64,000 bases of DNA from Pigmentiphaga litoralis (GTDB lineage Bacteria > Pseudomonadota > Gammaproteobacteria > Burkholderiales > Burkholderiaceae_B), in NCBI RefSeq assembly GCF_013408655.1, contig NZ_JACCBP010000001.1:3534001-3598000 (forward strand), in the 5' to 3' direction. Shown piece by piece: positions 6,774 through 15,693 of this stretch. The first letter of the stretch is position 1; each line of letters opens with the position of its first letter. Made by a program: the position numbers and the translations under genes. The notes beneath the pieces are model-generated. The model searched no databases. It saw only the letters and a list, made by a program, of their open reading frames with translations, and was not told the DNA's origin.

Positions 6774-8751
6774 GGCTCATTTCGCTCGTTTCATCACATC
6801 CCGGATTATCGCGCTTGCCGCGGTCACCTTCACGGTCGCCGGCGTCAGTGGCTGCGCGCAGGCGCAGACGTCCGCGCCGCGCACCGACGCCGCCCTGATG
6901 TCGGCCTATTCGGCCAGCCAGAGCGGCAACTGGGACACGGTGCGGGCGCTGATTCCGCAGGTGCAGGGCAATGTGCTGGCGGCGTATCCCGAATACTGGT
7001 GGTTGCGCCAGCAGACGCTGGATCCCCGCAAGCCCACCCCGGTCTTTGAAATCGATGCCTTCCTGACCACGCACCGCGGCACCTACCTGGCCGAACGGCT
7101 GCGAGGCGACCTGGTGCTGGCGGCGGCGCGCACCGGCGACTATGGCGCGATCCGCAATTACGCCGACACCACCGTCACGACCCCGCAAGTCGACTGCGGC
7201 ATCCTGCTCGCGCAGCATGCCCGCGGCGAAAAGGTGTCGCTCAAGCGCGTGAACGAGCTGTTTTCGCCGGGCGACGTCTGCTGGTCCTTGTACGACCGCC
7301 TGCAGGCCGACGGCGTGATGCAGACCGAAGACTTCATCGTCCAGTTGCGGGGCCAGCTTGAAAACAACTCGCTGCCCAACGCGCGCCGGATGGCTCGCTA
7401 TATCTATAACCCGATCCAGCAGAAGGCGTTCAACACGCTGGTCGATGCGCCCATGCCCTGGCTGGTCAAGCAGGCCGACCCGCCGCGCGACCGGGCAAGC
7501 CGCGAAATGATCGTCGACGCACTGAGCCGTCTGGCCCGCACCGACCCCCAGGTCGGCTACGCCTATTTCGAGCGCAGCTGGGCGCGCCAGCTGCCGCCGG
7601 CTGATGTCGCCTGGCTGCGCAATCAGTTCGCGCTGTCGGCCGCCATCAAGCTGGATCCGGTGGCCATCGATTGGTACCGGGCAGGTGAAGGCGCCGAGCT
7701 GACCGAATACAACCACGCATGGCGGGTACGCACTGCGCTGCGCCAGCAGCCGGTGGACTGGCGCCTGGTGCTGCGTTACCTGGACGAAATGCCGTCGGGC
7801 ATGAAAGAAGATCCGGCCAGCTGGGTCTACTGGCGCGGCCGCGCGCTGATCGCGACGGGTGCGGTGCCCGAAGGCCAGGCGGCGTTCCGCAGCATTGCGG
7901 AACAGTTCAACTTCTATGGCCAGCTGGCCGCCGAAGAACTGGGCGTGCCGACGACCATCCCGACCACGGCGCCCCCGATCACGCCGCAGGAACTGGCGGC
8001 TGCCCAATACAACCCGGCCCTGCAGCGCGCCCTGGCGCTGTTCAAGCTGAACTGGCGCACCGAAGCCACCCGCGAGTGGAACTACGCGCTGCGCAACATG
8101 GACGACCGCGAACTGATCGCCGCCGCCAAGCTGGCGCATCTGGAAAACATCTACGATCGCGCCGTCAACACGGCGGACCGCACGGTGCGCCAGCATGACT
8201 TCAACCTGCGCTTCGTGACGCCCTTCCGCGACCAGCTGGTGCAGACCACGCGCGGTGTCGGTGTCGACGAAAGCTGGGTGTACGGGCTGATCCGCCAGGA
8301 ATCGCGCTTCATCATGAACGCGCGGTCCAGCGTCGGCGCGTCGGGCTTCATGCAATTGATGCCCGCCACCGCCAAGTGGGTCGCCGGCAAGATCGGCATG
8401 GCGGACTTTTCGCCATCACGCGTCAACGACCTGGACGTCAACCTGATGCTGGGCACAAGCTACCTGCGTATCGTGCTGGACGACCTGGGCGGCTCGCCGC
8501 TGCTGGCGTCGGCGGGCTATAACGCCGGCCCGCGCCGGCCGGTCGCGTGGCGCTCGACGCTGCCGGGCCCGGTCGAAGGCGCCATCTTCGCTGAAACGAT
8601 TCCGTTTACCGAGACGCGCGATTACGTCAAGAAAGTGCTGTCCAACGCCACCTATTACGCTGCCCTGTTCACCGGGCAGCCGCAGTCCCTGAAAGCCCGC
8701 CTCGGCACGGTGGCGCCCCAACAAGCGGTCGACACGACCCTGATTCCCTAG
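6772..8751 (+). CDS. Lytic murein transglycosylase (Slt70-like, GH23)
   Basis: A 659-residue periplasmic enzyme cutting peptidoglycan between MurNAc and GlcNAc with 1,6-anhydro product formation. The N-terminal hydrophobic segment ends in VSGC, an acceptable lipobox, so it may be an outer-membrane lipoprotein. A long helical superhelical region (about 45-480) precedes the SLT domain, with catalytic Glu in RQESRF (about Glu510), then GFMQLMPATAKWVA and AGYNAGPRRPVAW. ATG 6772 is preferred because it gives the signal sequence; the in-frame upstream stretch to 6460 is antisense to the cyclo-ligase gene. Confidence 0.93.
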   Translation: MAHFARFITSRIIALAAVTFTVAGVSGCAQAQTSAPRTDAALMSAYSASQSGNWDTVRALIPQVQGNVLAAYPEYWWLRQQTLDPRKPTPVFEIDAFLTTHRGTYLAERLRGDLVLAAARTGDYGAIRNYADTTVTTPQVDCGILLAQHARGEKVSLKRVNELFSPGDVCWSLYDRLQADGVMQTEDFIVQLRGQLENNSLPNARRMARYIYNPIQQKAFNTLVDAPMPWLVKQADPPRDRASREMIVDALSRLARTDPQVGYAYFERSWARQLPPADVAWLRNQFALSAAIKLDPVAIDWYRAGEGAELTEYNHAWRVRTALRQQPVDWRLVLRYLDEMPSGMKEDPASWVYWRGRALIATGAVPEGQAAFRSIAEQFNFYGQLAAEELGVPTTIPTTAPPITPQELAAAQYNPALQRALALFKLNWRTEATREWNYALRNMDDRELIAAAKLAHLENIYDRAVNTADRTVRQHDFNLRFVTPFRDQLVQTTRGVGVDESWVYGLIRQESRFIMNARSSVGASGFMQLMPATAKWVAGKIGMADFSPSRVNDLDVNLMLGTSYLRIVLDDLGGSPLLASAGYNAGPRRPVAWRSTLPGPVEGAIFAETIPFTETRDYVKKVLSNATYYAALFTGQPQSLKARLGTVAPQQAVDTTLIP

Positions 8752-8772
8752 ATTAGAAGAAGACATCACTCC

Positions 8773-9750
8773 ATGAAACACCAACGTGTCCTCGTGATCG
8801 GCGGCTCGGGCTTCATCGGCAGCCATCTGGTTGCCCAACTGGCCGCGCAAGGCAAACGCATCGTCATCCCGACACGCCGCTACATCCGCGCGCGTCACCT
8901 GATCCTGCTGCCCACGGTCAGCGCGATCGAAGCCGATATCCACGACGATCGCGATCTCGATGCCCTGATCGCCGGACAAGACGCCGTCATCAACCTGGTC
9001 GGCGTGTTGCATGGCGACCGCGGCACGCCGTACGGCAACGCCTTTCGCAAGATGCATGTCGAGCTGCCCGACCGGATTGCCCGCGCCTGCGTGCGCCACG
9101 GCGTGACGCGCCTGCTGCACATGAGCGCGCTGGGCGCCGATTCCGCCGGCAAGAGCATGTACCAGCGGTCGCGGGGCGACGGCGAAGCGGCCGTGCACCG
9201 TGCGTTCGATGCCGTCGAAGGCAATGCGCTGACCGTGTTCCGGCCGTCCGTCGTGTTCGGCCCGCACGACCGCTTCATGAACCTGTTCGCGCGGCTGGCT
9301 CGCTTCTTCCCGGTCCTGCCGATCGCAGGCGCCGATGCCAAGCTGCAGCCCATCTTCGTGGGCGATGTGGCGCAGGCCATGACGAACGCGCTGGACGATC
9401 CCCGCACCTATGGCAAGACCTACTCGCTGGCCGGCCCGCAAACCTTCACCCTGGGTGAACTGGTCCGGCTGGCGGCGCTGTGGGGCGGACACAAGCGCCC
9501 GGTCGTGAAGATCCCGATGGGCATGGGCAAGCTGCAGGCGGCCTTCATGGAAATGTTGCCTGGCGAGCCCATCATGTCGCGCGACAACCTGGATTCGCTG
9601 GCGACCGACAACGTCATGAACGAAGCGCTGGCGCCTGAACTGGACCTGCATCCGACCTCGCTCGATGCGGTCGCGCCCGACTACCTTTCCGGCCAGCATC
9701 CGCGCACGCGCTTTGACGACGTGCGTGCGCGCCACGGCCGGAATACGTAA
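8773..9750 (+). CDS. NDUFA9-like NAD(P)-dependent epimerase/SDR (complex I NDUFA9 subunit family)
   Basis: A 325-residue atypical short-chain dehydrogenase. The Rossmann motif GGSGFIGSHL is at residues 9-18, and INLVGVLHG, LHMSALGAD and FRPSVVFGPHDRF follow in the order of the NDUFA9/YfcH-like family. The usual YxxxK pair is replaced by a Y-Q-R-S context (MYQRSRGDGE), as in the atypical SDRs. In bacteria the role is not settled; a quinone- or complex I-linked or sugar-modifying function has been suggested for relatives. It lies 21 bases after the transglycosylase gene and 6 bases before cca, so it is probably part of the same transcript. Confidence 0.88.
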   Translation: MKHQRVLVIGGSGFIGSHLVAQLAAQGKRIVIPTRRYIRARHLILLPTVSAIEADIHDDRDLDALIAGQDAVINLVGVLHGDRGTPYGNAFRKMHVELPDRIARACVRHGVTRLLHMSALGADSAGKSMYQRSRGDGEAAVHRAFDAVEGNALTVFRPSVVFGPHDRFMNLFARLARFFPVLPIAGADAKLQPIFVGDVAQAMTNALDDPRTYGKTYSLAGPQTFTLGELVRLAALWGGHKRPVVKIPMGMGKLQAAFMEMLPGEPIMSRDNLDSLATDNVMNEALAPELDLHPTSLDAVAPDYLSGQHPRTRFDDVRARHGRNT

Positions 9751-9756
9751 ATCGGC

Positions 9757-10941
9757 ATGGCGGCAGCGGACCCCGCCCTCGACGGGCTGGACGTGTATGT
9801 GGTGGGCGGCGCCGTGCGCGACGCCTTGCTGGGCCTGCCGGCGGGCGACCAGGACTGGGTCGTGGTCGGCGCCACGCCAGAACAGCTGTCCGACCGAGGT
9901 TTTTTGCCGGTCGGCGGCGACTTTCCTGTCTTCCTGCATCCGGTAACGCGCGAGGAGTACGCGCTTGCTCGCACGGAACGCAAGTCTGGCAGGGGCTACA
10001 AAGGCTTTACCTTTCATACCGGTCCGGAAGTCACCCTGGAAGACGACCTGGGGCGCCGCGACCTGACGGTCAATGCCATTGCCCGTCATGCCGATGGCCG
10101 CCTGGTCGACCCCTACGGCGGCCAGCGCGACCTGGCCGACCGGATCTTCCGGCATGTCGGTCCGGCGTTTTCCGAAGACCCCGTTCGTGTGCTGCGCCTG
10201 GCCCGCTTCGCCGCGCGCTTTACCGACTTTTCCATCGCGCCGGAAACGCTGGCCTTGTGCCGCCACATGGTGGATGACGGCGAAGTCGATGCTCTGGTGC
10301 CCGAGCGGGTCTGGAAAGAAGTGTCGCGCGGCCTGATGCTGGACCGGCCGTCCCGCATGCTGGACGTGCTGGCCGACACGCACGCCCTGCCCCGCGTGGC
10401 GCCCGGTCTGGTCTGGACACCAAGGGTGGCCGATCTGATCGACCGGGCCGCGCAGAACGGCCTGCCCCTGGCCGGCCGGTACGCCCTGCTGTGCATCGAA
10501 TCCGCCGATACGGCCGCGTTGGCCAAGCGGCTGCGCACGCCGACCGAATGTGCGGATCAGGCGCGTTTGTTGCAGAGCATGGTGAAGACGCTGGAGTCCA
10601 TCGGCGAAACGCCGTCGGCGGAACAGGTGATCAGCCTGTTCGAACTGACCGATGCCCTGCGCAAGCCAGACCGGCTCTCGCAATTGCTGGATAGCGCGGC
10701 GTTGATCCTGCCGGTGGAACGCGATGCCTGGCGTACCCGGTGGATGGCCTGGCTGGATGTGGCGCGGACCGTGGATGCCGGCGCGATTGCCGCGCAGCAC
10801 GCCAGGACGCCTGCCCTGATCAAGGACGCCGTCAGGACCGCGCGGCGGGACGCACTGGAACGGCATCTGGCGCAGCACGGCGGGCAGCCGCAGCAGCAAC
10901 AGAACGAACATCCCCTGGACGGGCACAAGGACAACGCATGA
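9757..10941 (+). CDS. cca: CCA tRNA nucleotidyltransferase
   Basis: Adds or repairs the 3'-terminal CCA of tRNA without a template. Class II nucleotidyltransferase head: [14 protein letters not shown], then [10 protein letters not shown] with the catalytic Asp pair, [10 protein letters not shown] (motif B region) and [15 protein letters not shown] (tRNA/NTP selection helix). The 394-residue length and the tail region suggest the multifunctional type, though an HD phosphohydrolase signature was not clearly recognised. It overlaps the following DUF1232 gene by ATGA (10938-10941), implying translational coupling. Confidence 0.95.
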   Translation: MAAADPALDGLDVYVVGGAVRDALLGLPAGDQDWVVVGATPEQLSDRGFLPVGGDFPVFLHPVTREEYALARTERKSGRGYKGFTFHTGPEVTLEDDLGRRDLTVNAIARHADGRLVDPYGGQRDLADRIFRHVGPAFSEDPVRVLRLARFAARFTDFSIAPETLALCRHMVDDGEVDALVPERVWKEVSRGLMLDRPSRMLDVLADTHALPRVAPGLVWTPRVADLIDRAAQNGLPLAGRYALLCIESADTAALAKRLRTPTECADQARLLQSMVKTLESIGETPSAEQVISLFELTDALRKPDRLSQLLDSAALILPVERDAWRTRWMAWLDVARTVDAGAIAAQHARTPALIKDAVRTARRDALERHLAQHGGQPQQQQNEHPLDGHKDNA

Positions 10942-11339
10942 ACAAGACGTACGAAACGCATTATTCCGACGAAAACTTTCGCCAGAAGATGACGCGCTAC
11001 GCCAAGAAGGCGGGGCGCGAAGTGGTCGAGAAGGCCCTGTGGCTGCATTACGCCGCGCAGGATCCGGCCACCCCGAAGTGGGCCAAGGCCGCCATGTACA
11101 GCGCGCTGGGCTACTTCATTCTGCCGCTGGACGCGATCCCCGACTTTGCGCCGCTGGTTGGGTACACCGACGACCTGAGCGTGATGGCTGCAGCGCTGGT
11201 GGTGACGTCGATGTACATCACGGGCGCGGTCAAGGAACAGGCGCGCAGCAAGGTCGACGGCTGGTTCGGCAGCGACGCGGACGACACGATCTCCGCATCG
11301 AACCCCGACGACGCCAGGGCCGGCGGCTTCAAAGCCTGA
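10938..11339 (+). CDS. DUF1232 (YkvA-like) small membrane-associated protein
   Basis: A 133-residue protein with the DUF1232 core [21 protein letters not shown] around residues 56-76 and flanking hydrophobic stretches. Family function is unknown. The start at 10938 is fixed by the ATGA overlap with the cca stop and the sensible N-terminus [14 protein letters not shown]. The C-terminal 30 residues are polar and low-complexity. Its last bases overlap the convergent LysR gene by 11 bp. Confidence 0.88.
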   Translation: MNKTYETHYSDENFRQKMTRYAKKAGREVVEKALWLHYAAQDPATPKWAKAAMYSALGYFILPLDAIPDFAPLVGYTDDLSVMAAALVVTSMYITGAVKEQARSKVDGWFGSDADDTISASNPDDARAGGFKA

Positions 11340-12186
11340 ACGCTTCCTGCAGGGCGCCAATGCTGCGTTTGTCCTTGTCCGCCTGCCGGCAGACAAACGC
11401 AACCTGGCGCGTCGGCCCCTTCTTTCCCAGATCCACTTCGCGGAACGCGTAGGCCCGGCGCAACGGCTCGTAGGGCTGCGGGATTACCGACACACCCAGA
11501 CCCGCCGACACCATCGCCACGATGGCATGGCTGGACAGCAAGTCGATACGGGCGCGCATTCTGGGCTGCAGCCGTTCCACGAACTGCGCGGCGATCATGC
11601 CACCGGTCGACGTCTTGTCGAAACGGATCCAGTCGTGCTGCTGCAGCAGTTCCTGCACCGTCTTGCCGGTCGCATCGGGCGGCGCCACCAGCACCATCTT
11701 CTCTTCGCGCAACACCTGCCAGAACAGCCGGCTGGACCCACCCGTCAGCGGGCGCACCACGACAGCGGCATCCAATGTGCCGGCATTCAATTCCCCCAGC
11801 AGATGATCGGACCGGCCGCGCGCCAGTTCCACGTCCAGCTTCGGATATTGATCACGCAGCCACTTCAGCGCGCCGGGCAGCAAGGTCGCCTGCACCGTGT
11901 CAATGGTGCCCAGCCGGGTGCGGCCCGACACGTCCGTCTCATCGCGCGTGCGCAGGGATTCCAGCGCATCCAGCGTGCCTTGCACCGTCTCGGCCAACTC
12001 GAGCGCGAACGGCGTGGGGTGGGCCCGGCGGGACGACCGGTCGAACAGCAACTGGCCGAAGTGCTGTTCCAGATATTTGATGTGCTGGCTGACTGCCCCG
12101 GGGGTCACATGCACGTCCTCCGCCGCCGCGGCAAAGGTGCCGCGACGGATCACCGCGCACAGGGTGTGGAGGAACTCGACTTTCAT
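11329..12186 (-). CDS. LysR-family transcriptional regulator
   Basis: 285 residues. The HTH lies at residues 2-60 (FLHTLCAVIRRGTFAAAAED, then TPGAVSQHIKYLEQHFGQLLFDR); the effector-binding domain starts near residue 88 (RTRLGTIDTVQATLLPGAL). It is divergent from the Bug gene at 12284 with a 97-bp shared region holding a GATAAA/TTTATC inverted repeat, so it very likely controls that receptor and itself. The effector is unknown but is plausibly the Bug ligand or a metabolite of it. Confidence 0.93.
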   Translation of the reverse strand: MKVEFLHTLCAVIRRGTFAAAAEDVHVTPGAVSQHIKYLEQHFGQLLFDRSSRRAHPTPFALELAETVQGTLDALESLRTRDETDVSGRTRLGTIDTVQATLLPGALKWLRDQYPKLDVELARGRSDHLLGELNAGTLDAAVVVRPLTGGSSRLFWQVLREEKMVLVAPPDATGKTVQELLQQHDWIRFDKTSTGGMIAAQFVERLQPRMRARIDLLSSHAIVAMVSAGLGVSVIPQPYEPLRRAYAFREVDLGKKGPTRQVAFVCRQADKDKRSIGALQEAFRL

Positions 12187-12208
12187 TAGGGATCCTAAAG
12201 GGCCATGC

Positions 12209-12236
12209 GATAAAAAATAGCTGGCCTAAGTTTATC
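12209..12236. promoter_or_regulatory. Inverted repeat GATAAA-N16-TTTATC between LysR and Bug
   Basis: GATAAA (12209-12214) and TTTATC (12231-12236) stand in the 97-bp divergent intergenic region, which is A/T-rich compared with its flanks. It is a candidate operator and promoter zone for both genes. Confidence 0.35.
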
Positions 12237-12283
12237 CGCTCGGGAAAAATCGCCGGATCACAACAACACTTCTGGAGACCTGA

Positions 12284-13285
12284 ATGGCTCGCTCGCCCCG
12301 TCCCCTGGCCCACCGTGGCCACGCCGTCTGCCTTCTTGCGGTGGCAGCCCTGGGCACCGCCTTCAGCACCGCTGCGCTGGCACAGGCCACCTGGCCCAGC
12401 AAGCCGATCGCACTGATCGTGCCGAACCCGCCCGGCGGATCGAATGACGTGTTCGCGCGCGCCATGGGCAAGCACCTGGGCGACGCCCTGGGCCAGCCCG
12501 TGGTGGTCGACAACCGTGCCGGCGCCACAGGCACCATCGGGGCGGCCTCGGTGGCGCGCGCGCCGGCGGACGGCTACACGCTGCTGTTCGTGTCGTCGAC
12601 CTTCACGACCAACGCGGCCGTGCAGCCCAACACCCAGTTCGATCCCGACAAGGCCTTCGCGCCGGTCGCCATGGTCGCCAAGGGACCGCTGATCCTGACC
12701 GTCAACAACAGCCTGCCCGTCAAGACCGCACAAGACCTGATCGCGCTGGCCAAGGCGCAGCCGGGCAAGCTCAATTACGTCAGCTCGGGCATCGGCAGCA
12801 TCAACCACTTCGCGACCCACCAGTACGCGCAGGCCGCCGGCATCCAGATGACGCACGTGCCGTACAAGGGCATGGGCCCCGCCATCAACGACCTGATCGG
12901 CAACCAGGTGCAGGTCCTGATCGCCAGTGGCCCGTCGATCATGCCGCAGGTGCGGGCCGGCAAGGTTCGCGCCTTGGGCATCACCAGCGCCGAGCCCTCG
13001 GCCGTCGCCCCGGGCATCCCGCCGCTCGCCAAGAACGGCGCGCCTGGCTACAACATGGAACTGTGGTGGGGCGTGCTGGCCCCGGCCGGAACGCCTGCCG
13101 CGGTCGTGACCAAGCTCAATGCCGAGATCAACAAGGCCCTGGCCAAGCCCGAGATGAAGGAACTGCTGCTGCGTGAAGGCGCCGAAGCCGCGCCGCAATC
13201 GTCATCGGCCTTCGCCAATCAGTTCCACCAGGAAATCCGCCAGTGGGCCAAGGTTGCGAAAGACGCCGACATCCGCGCGGAATAA
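12284..13285 (+). CDS. Bug-family solute receptor (TctC-like)
   Basis: A 333-residue exported receptor. The signal peptide (about residues 1-34) ends in AALA before QATWPSKPIALIVPNPPGGSN. Family landmarks VVVDNRAGATGTIG, APADGYTLLF, HVPYKGMGPAIND and ELWWGVLAPAGTP are intact. GGAG lies about 10 bases ahead of the ATG. It stands alone on its strand, followed by a convergent LysR gene, so the unit is just LysR plus receptor. The partner permease must be elsewhere. Confidence 0.94.
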   Translation: MARSPRPLAHRGHAVCLLAVAALGTAFSTAALAQATWPSKPIALIVPNPPGGSNDVFARAMGKHLGDALGQPVVVDNRAGATGTIGAASVARAPADGYTLLFVSSTFTTNAAVQPNTQFDPDKAFAPVAMVAKGPLILTVNNSLPVKTAQDLIALAKAQPGKLNYVSSGIGSINHFATHQYAQAAGIQMTHVPYKGMGPAINDLIGNQVQVLIASGPSIMPQVRAGKVRALGITSAEPSAVAPGIPPLAKNGAPGYNMELWWGVLAPAGTPAAVVTKLNAEINKALAKPEMKELLLREGAEAAPQSSSAFANQFHQEIRQWAKVAKDADIRAE

Positions 13286-13338
13286 GAACGACGGGCTGAC
13301 CGCGGCCTGGCGGGTGCAGGGACCGGCGCGGCGTGCCG

Positions 13339-14268
13339 TCAGCGCAGAGCCGGGCCGAACACCGCATCCCAGTAGGGCGGCGACCCTATCCTTTCTCGCA
13401 AGTGATCGATGAACAGCGTGGTCTTGGTCGCCTGGGACCGGCCCGACAGCCGCACGGCATAGATGGCGGACTGCCGGGTCGAATAGCCTGGCAAGTCCAT
13501 GAACAACGGCACCAGCGTCCCTGACGCGATCTCGGTGCTGACCAGCCAGCTCGTCAGATGCACGATGCCCACGCCGGCCACCGCGGCCTGCAGCAAGCTG
13601 GGCGTATCGTTCGACCGGAAGCTGCCCTGCACGGGCAGCGGCCGATACCCATTGATTCCCGCAAACGTCCACCATCCCGAGGGCACCGGTCCGAAGTGCT
13701 TGTTGAGGCAATCGTGCTGCAACAGGTCTTCCGGCGTCTTGGGCGTGCCCCGCCGCGCCAGGTAGGCCGGGCTGGCGCACACGATGCGATGCTGGGGGGC
13801 AAGCTGGGCCGCGATCAGGTCGCTGTCGGGCAGCAGGCCGACACGGATCGCCACATCGATGCGGTCGGTGGCCAGATCGAACACCTCATCGCTGGTCGCA
13901 AGCTCGACATTCAACAGCGGATAGCGGGCCAGGAAACTGCCCAGCGCCGGCGCGATATGCAGGCGGGAGAACGCGGTGGGCGCCGTCACCCGCAAGGTGC
14001 CGCGCGGCTCGGCATGCAGGGCCGACACGGCATCGCGGGCGTCGTCCACCTCGGCCAGAATGTCGCGCGCCCGGGGCAGCAGTTCCTGCCCGGCCTCGGT
14101 CAGCGTCAGCACCCGGGTGCTCCGGTTGAACAGCTTGGCGCGCAGCTCGGTTTCCAGCCCTTCGATACGGCGCGTGATGGACGACACCGCCACATTCTGC
14201 TGACGGGCCGCGCCCGAAAAGCTGCCCAGGGTGGCAACGCTGACGAAATCGCGCAGGGCTTCGATCAT
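13339..14268 (-). CDS. LysR-family transcriptional regulator (CrgA/DsdC-like group)
   Basis: 309 residues starting MIEALRDFVSVATLGSFS, the normal LysR N-terminus; the open frame to 14814 is antisense to the MFS gene. HTH residues: AARQQNVAVSSITRRIEGLE. The effector domain includes RVTAPTAFSRLHIAPALGSF. It is divergent from the MFS transporter gene, with repeated TTTGCG/CGCAAA boxes in between. LysR/MFS pairs of this layout usually regulate efflux or uptake of a small aromatic or drug-like molecule; the substrate cannot be read from sequence. Confidence 0.93.
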   Translation of the reverse strand: MIEALRDFVSVATLGSFSGAARQQNVAVSSITRRIEGLETELRAKLFNRSTRVLTLTEAGQELLPRARDILAEVDDARDAVSALHAEPRGTLRVTAPTAFSRLHIAPALGSFLARYPLLNVELATSDEVFDLATDRIDVAIRVGLLPDSDLIAAQLAPQHRIVCASPAYLARRGTPKTPEDLLQHDCLNKHFGPVPSGWWTFAGINGYRPLPVQGSFRSNDTPSLLQAAVAGVGIVHLTSWLVSTEIASGTLVPLFMDLPGYSTRQSAIYAVRLSGRSQATKTTLFIDHLRERIGSPPYWDAVFGPALR

Positions 14269-14308
14269 GGTGGCGGCTTTGGTGGATGGGGGCGATAACG
14301 GCTGGCAT

Positions 14309-14356
14309 TTTGCGAATTTCGCAAAGATCCTTTGCGTTGTAAGGGATTTACGCAAA
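14309..14356. promoter_or_regulatory. Clustered TTTGCG/CGCAAA operator boxes (LysR type, T-N11-A)
   Basis: Two inverted repeats sit side by side: TTTGCGA-N3-TCGCAAA (14309-14325), which contains a textbook T-N11-A (14311-14323), and TTTGCGT-N12-ACGCAAA (14331-14337 with 14350-14356). A further GCGCAAA follows at 14360-14366. Location between the LysR start (14268) and MFS start (14410) fits a strong recognition site plus activation sites. Confidence 0.65.
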
Positions 14357-14409
14357 AGGCGCAAACATCGATGATGAACCCCTCGGTAACCCCTATACGT
14401 GAGTCCTCC

Positions 14410-15621
14410 ATGACCACCCATGTCGCCACTGCGACCTCCCGCCCCGCCGTCCCGGCCGGCATCCCCAACAGCCTGGTGCTGCTGTTCGCCTTCTGCTGCG
14501 GCGCCATCGTCGCCAACATCTACTACGCGCAGCCGCTGATCGAACTCATCGCGCCCGACGTCGGCCTGTCCAGCCACGCCGCCAGCTTCATTGTGTCGTT
14601 GACCCAGGTCGGCTACGCCATCGGCCTGCTGTTCCTGGTGCCGCTGGGTGACCTGACCGAAAACCGCCGCCTCATGATTGTCACGCTGCTGGTCTCGGCA
14701 GCCAGCCTGGTTGGCGCGGCCCTGTCCAGCCAGCCCAGCACCTTCCTGGTCTTTTCCATGTTGATCGGCTTCAGTTCGGTCTCGGTGCAGATGATGGTGC
14801 CGCTGGCCGCCCACATGGCGACCGACGAAACGCGCGGCCGGGTGGTCGGCAGCGTCATGAGCGGCCTGCTGTTCGGCATCCTGCTGTCCCGTCCCTTGTC
14901 AGGCCTGGTTGCCGACCACTTTGGCTGGCGCACCGTGTTTGCTGCGGCTGCCGTGCTGATGCTCGCCATCGTCGTGCTGCTGGGACTGACCATGCCGCAA
15001 CGCCGGCCGGCGCACACCGCCAGCTATGGCCAACTGATCCACTCGCTGCTGGTGCTGCTGCGTACCCAGCCCGTGCTGCGCCAGCGTGCCTTCTACCAGG
15101 CTTGCATGTTTGCCGCCGTGGCGCTCTTCTGGACCGCCGTGCCGGTGGAACTGTCGCGTCATCACGGTTTTTCGCAAAGCCAGATCGCGTTGTTTGCCCT
15201 GGTCGGCGCCGCCGGTGCCTTTGCCGCGCCCTTTACCGGCCGGCTGGCGGACGCAGGCCATGGCCGCATCGGCACCCTGATCGCCCTGGCTGGCGCCGCA
15301 CTCAGCTTCCTGCCCACCCTGATCCACCCCGCACTCGGTGTGTTCGGCCTCGCCGTCACCGCCGTGGTGCTGGACCTGTGCATGCAGATGTCGATGGTGA
15401 TCGGCCAACGCGAAGTCTATGCACTGGATGCCAAGGCCCGCAGCCGTCTCAACAGCATCTACATGACCGCCATCTTCATTGGCGGTGCGATCGGCGCCGC
15501 GGTGGCCAGCGCCCTGTATGACCACGGTGGCTGGGCCTGGGTCGGTATCGCCGGGGCGGTGTTTGCGGTGGTGGCGTTGATCAAGTTCCTGGTCGATCCG
15601 AAGGTGGTGGCCGCAAAGTAA
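14410..15621 (+). CDS. MFS transporter (drug:H+ antiporter-like)
   Basis: A 403-residue integral membrane protein with about 12 transmembrane segments. Segment 1 is near residues 20-40 (LVLLFAFCCGAIVANIYYAQ). The inter-helix 2-3 loop carries LVPLGDLTENRRL, the MFS motif A variant. ADHFGWRTVFAAAAVL matches the TM5-TM6 region of small-molecule exporters. ATG 14410 gives the usual short cytoplasmic N-terminus; an in-frame ATG at 14371 exists but lies close to the operator boxes. Transcribed away from its probable LysR regulator. Confidence 0.9.
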   Translation: MTTHVATATSRPAVPAGIPNSLVLLFAFCCGAIVANIYYAQPLIELIAPDVGLSSHAASFIVSLTQVGYAIGLLFLVPLGDLTENRRLMIVTLLVSAASLVGAALSSQPSTFLVFSMLIGFSSVSVQMMVPLAAHMATDETRGRVVGSVMSGLLFGILLSRPLSGLVADHFGWRTVFAAAAVLMLAIVVLLGLTMPQRRPAHTASYGQLIHSLLVLLRTQPVLRQRAFYQACMFAAVALFWTAVPVELSRHHGFSQSQIALFALVGAAGAFAAPFTGRLADAGHGRIGTLIALAGAALSFLPTLIHPALGVFGLAVTAVVLDLCMQMSMVIGQREVYALDAKARSRLNSIYMTAIFIGGAIGAAVASALYDHGGWAWVGIAGAVFAVVALIKFLVDPKVVAAK

Positions 15622-15633
15622 GCGGACGGCCTC

Positions 15634-15660
15634 TGGACCGGCGCGCTGCGTGCCGGTCCA
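15634..15660. terminator. Stem-loop between convergent MFS and pentapeptide genes
   Basis: TGGACCGGC (15634-15642) pairs perfectly with GCCGGTCCA (15652-15660) around a 9-base loop. The position at the junction of two convergent genes suggests bidirectional termination; the T-run is poor (GCGTTTAG). Confidence 0.5.
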
Positions 15661-15693
15661 CTGCGTTTAGTCAGTGTGCTGACGAGCGGGGCT

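Noticed and set aside
8416..10926. 836-codon minus-strand frame across the transglycosylase, SDR and cca genes
   Set aside because: Spans three well-supported genes on the other strand; low-complexity composition and no motifs.
14371..14409. Upstream ATG for the MFS transporter
   Set aside because: Close to the operator boxes and would add 13 residues not needed by the family.
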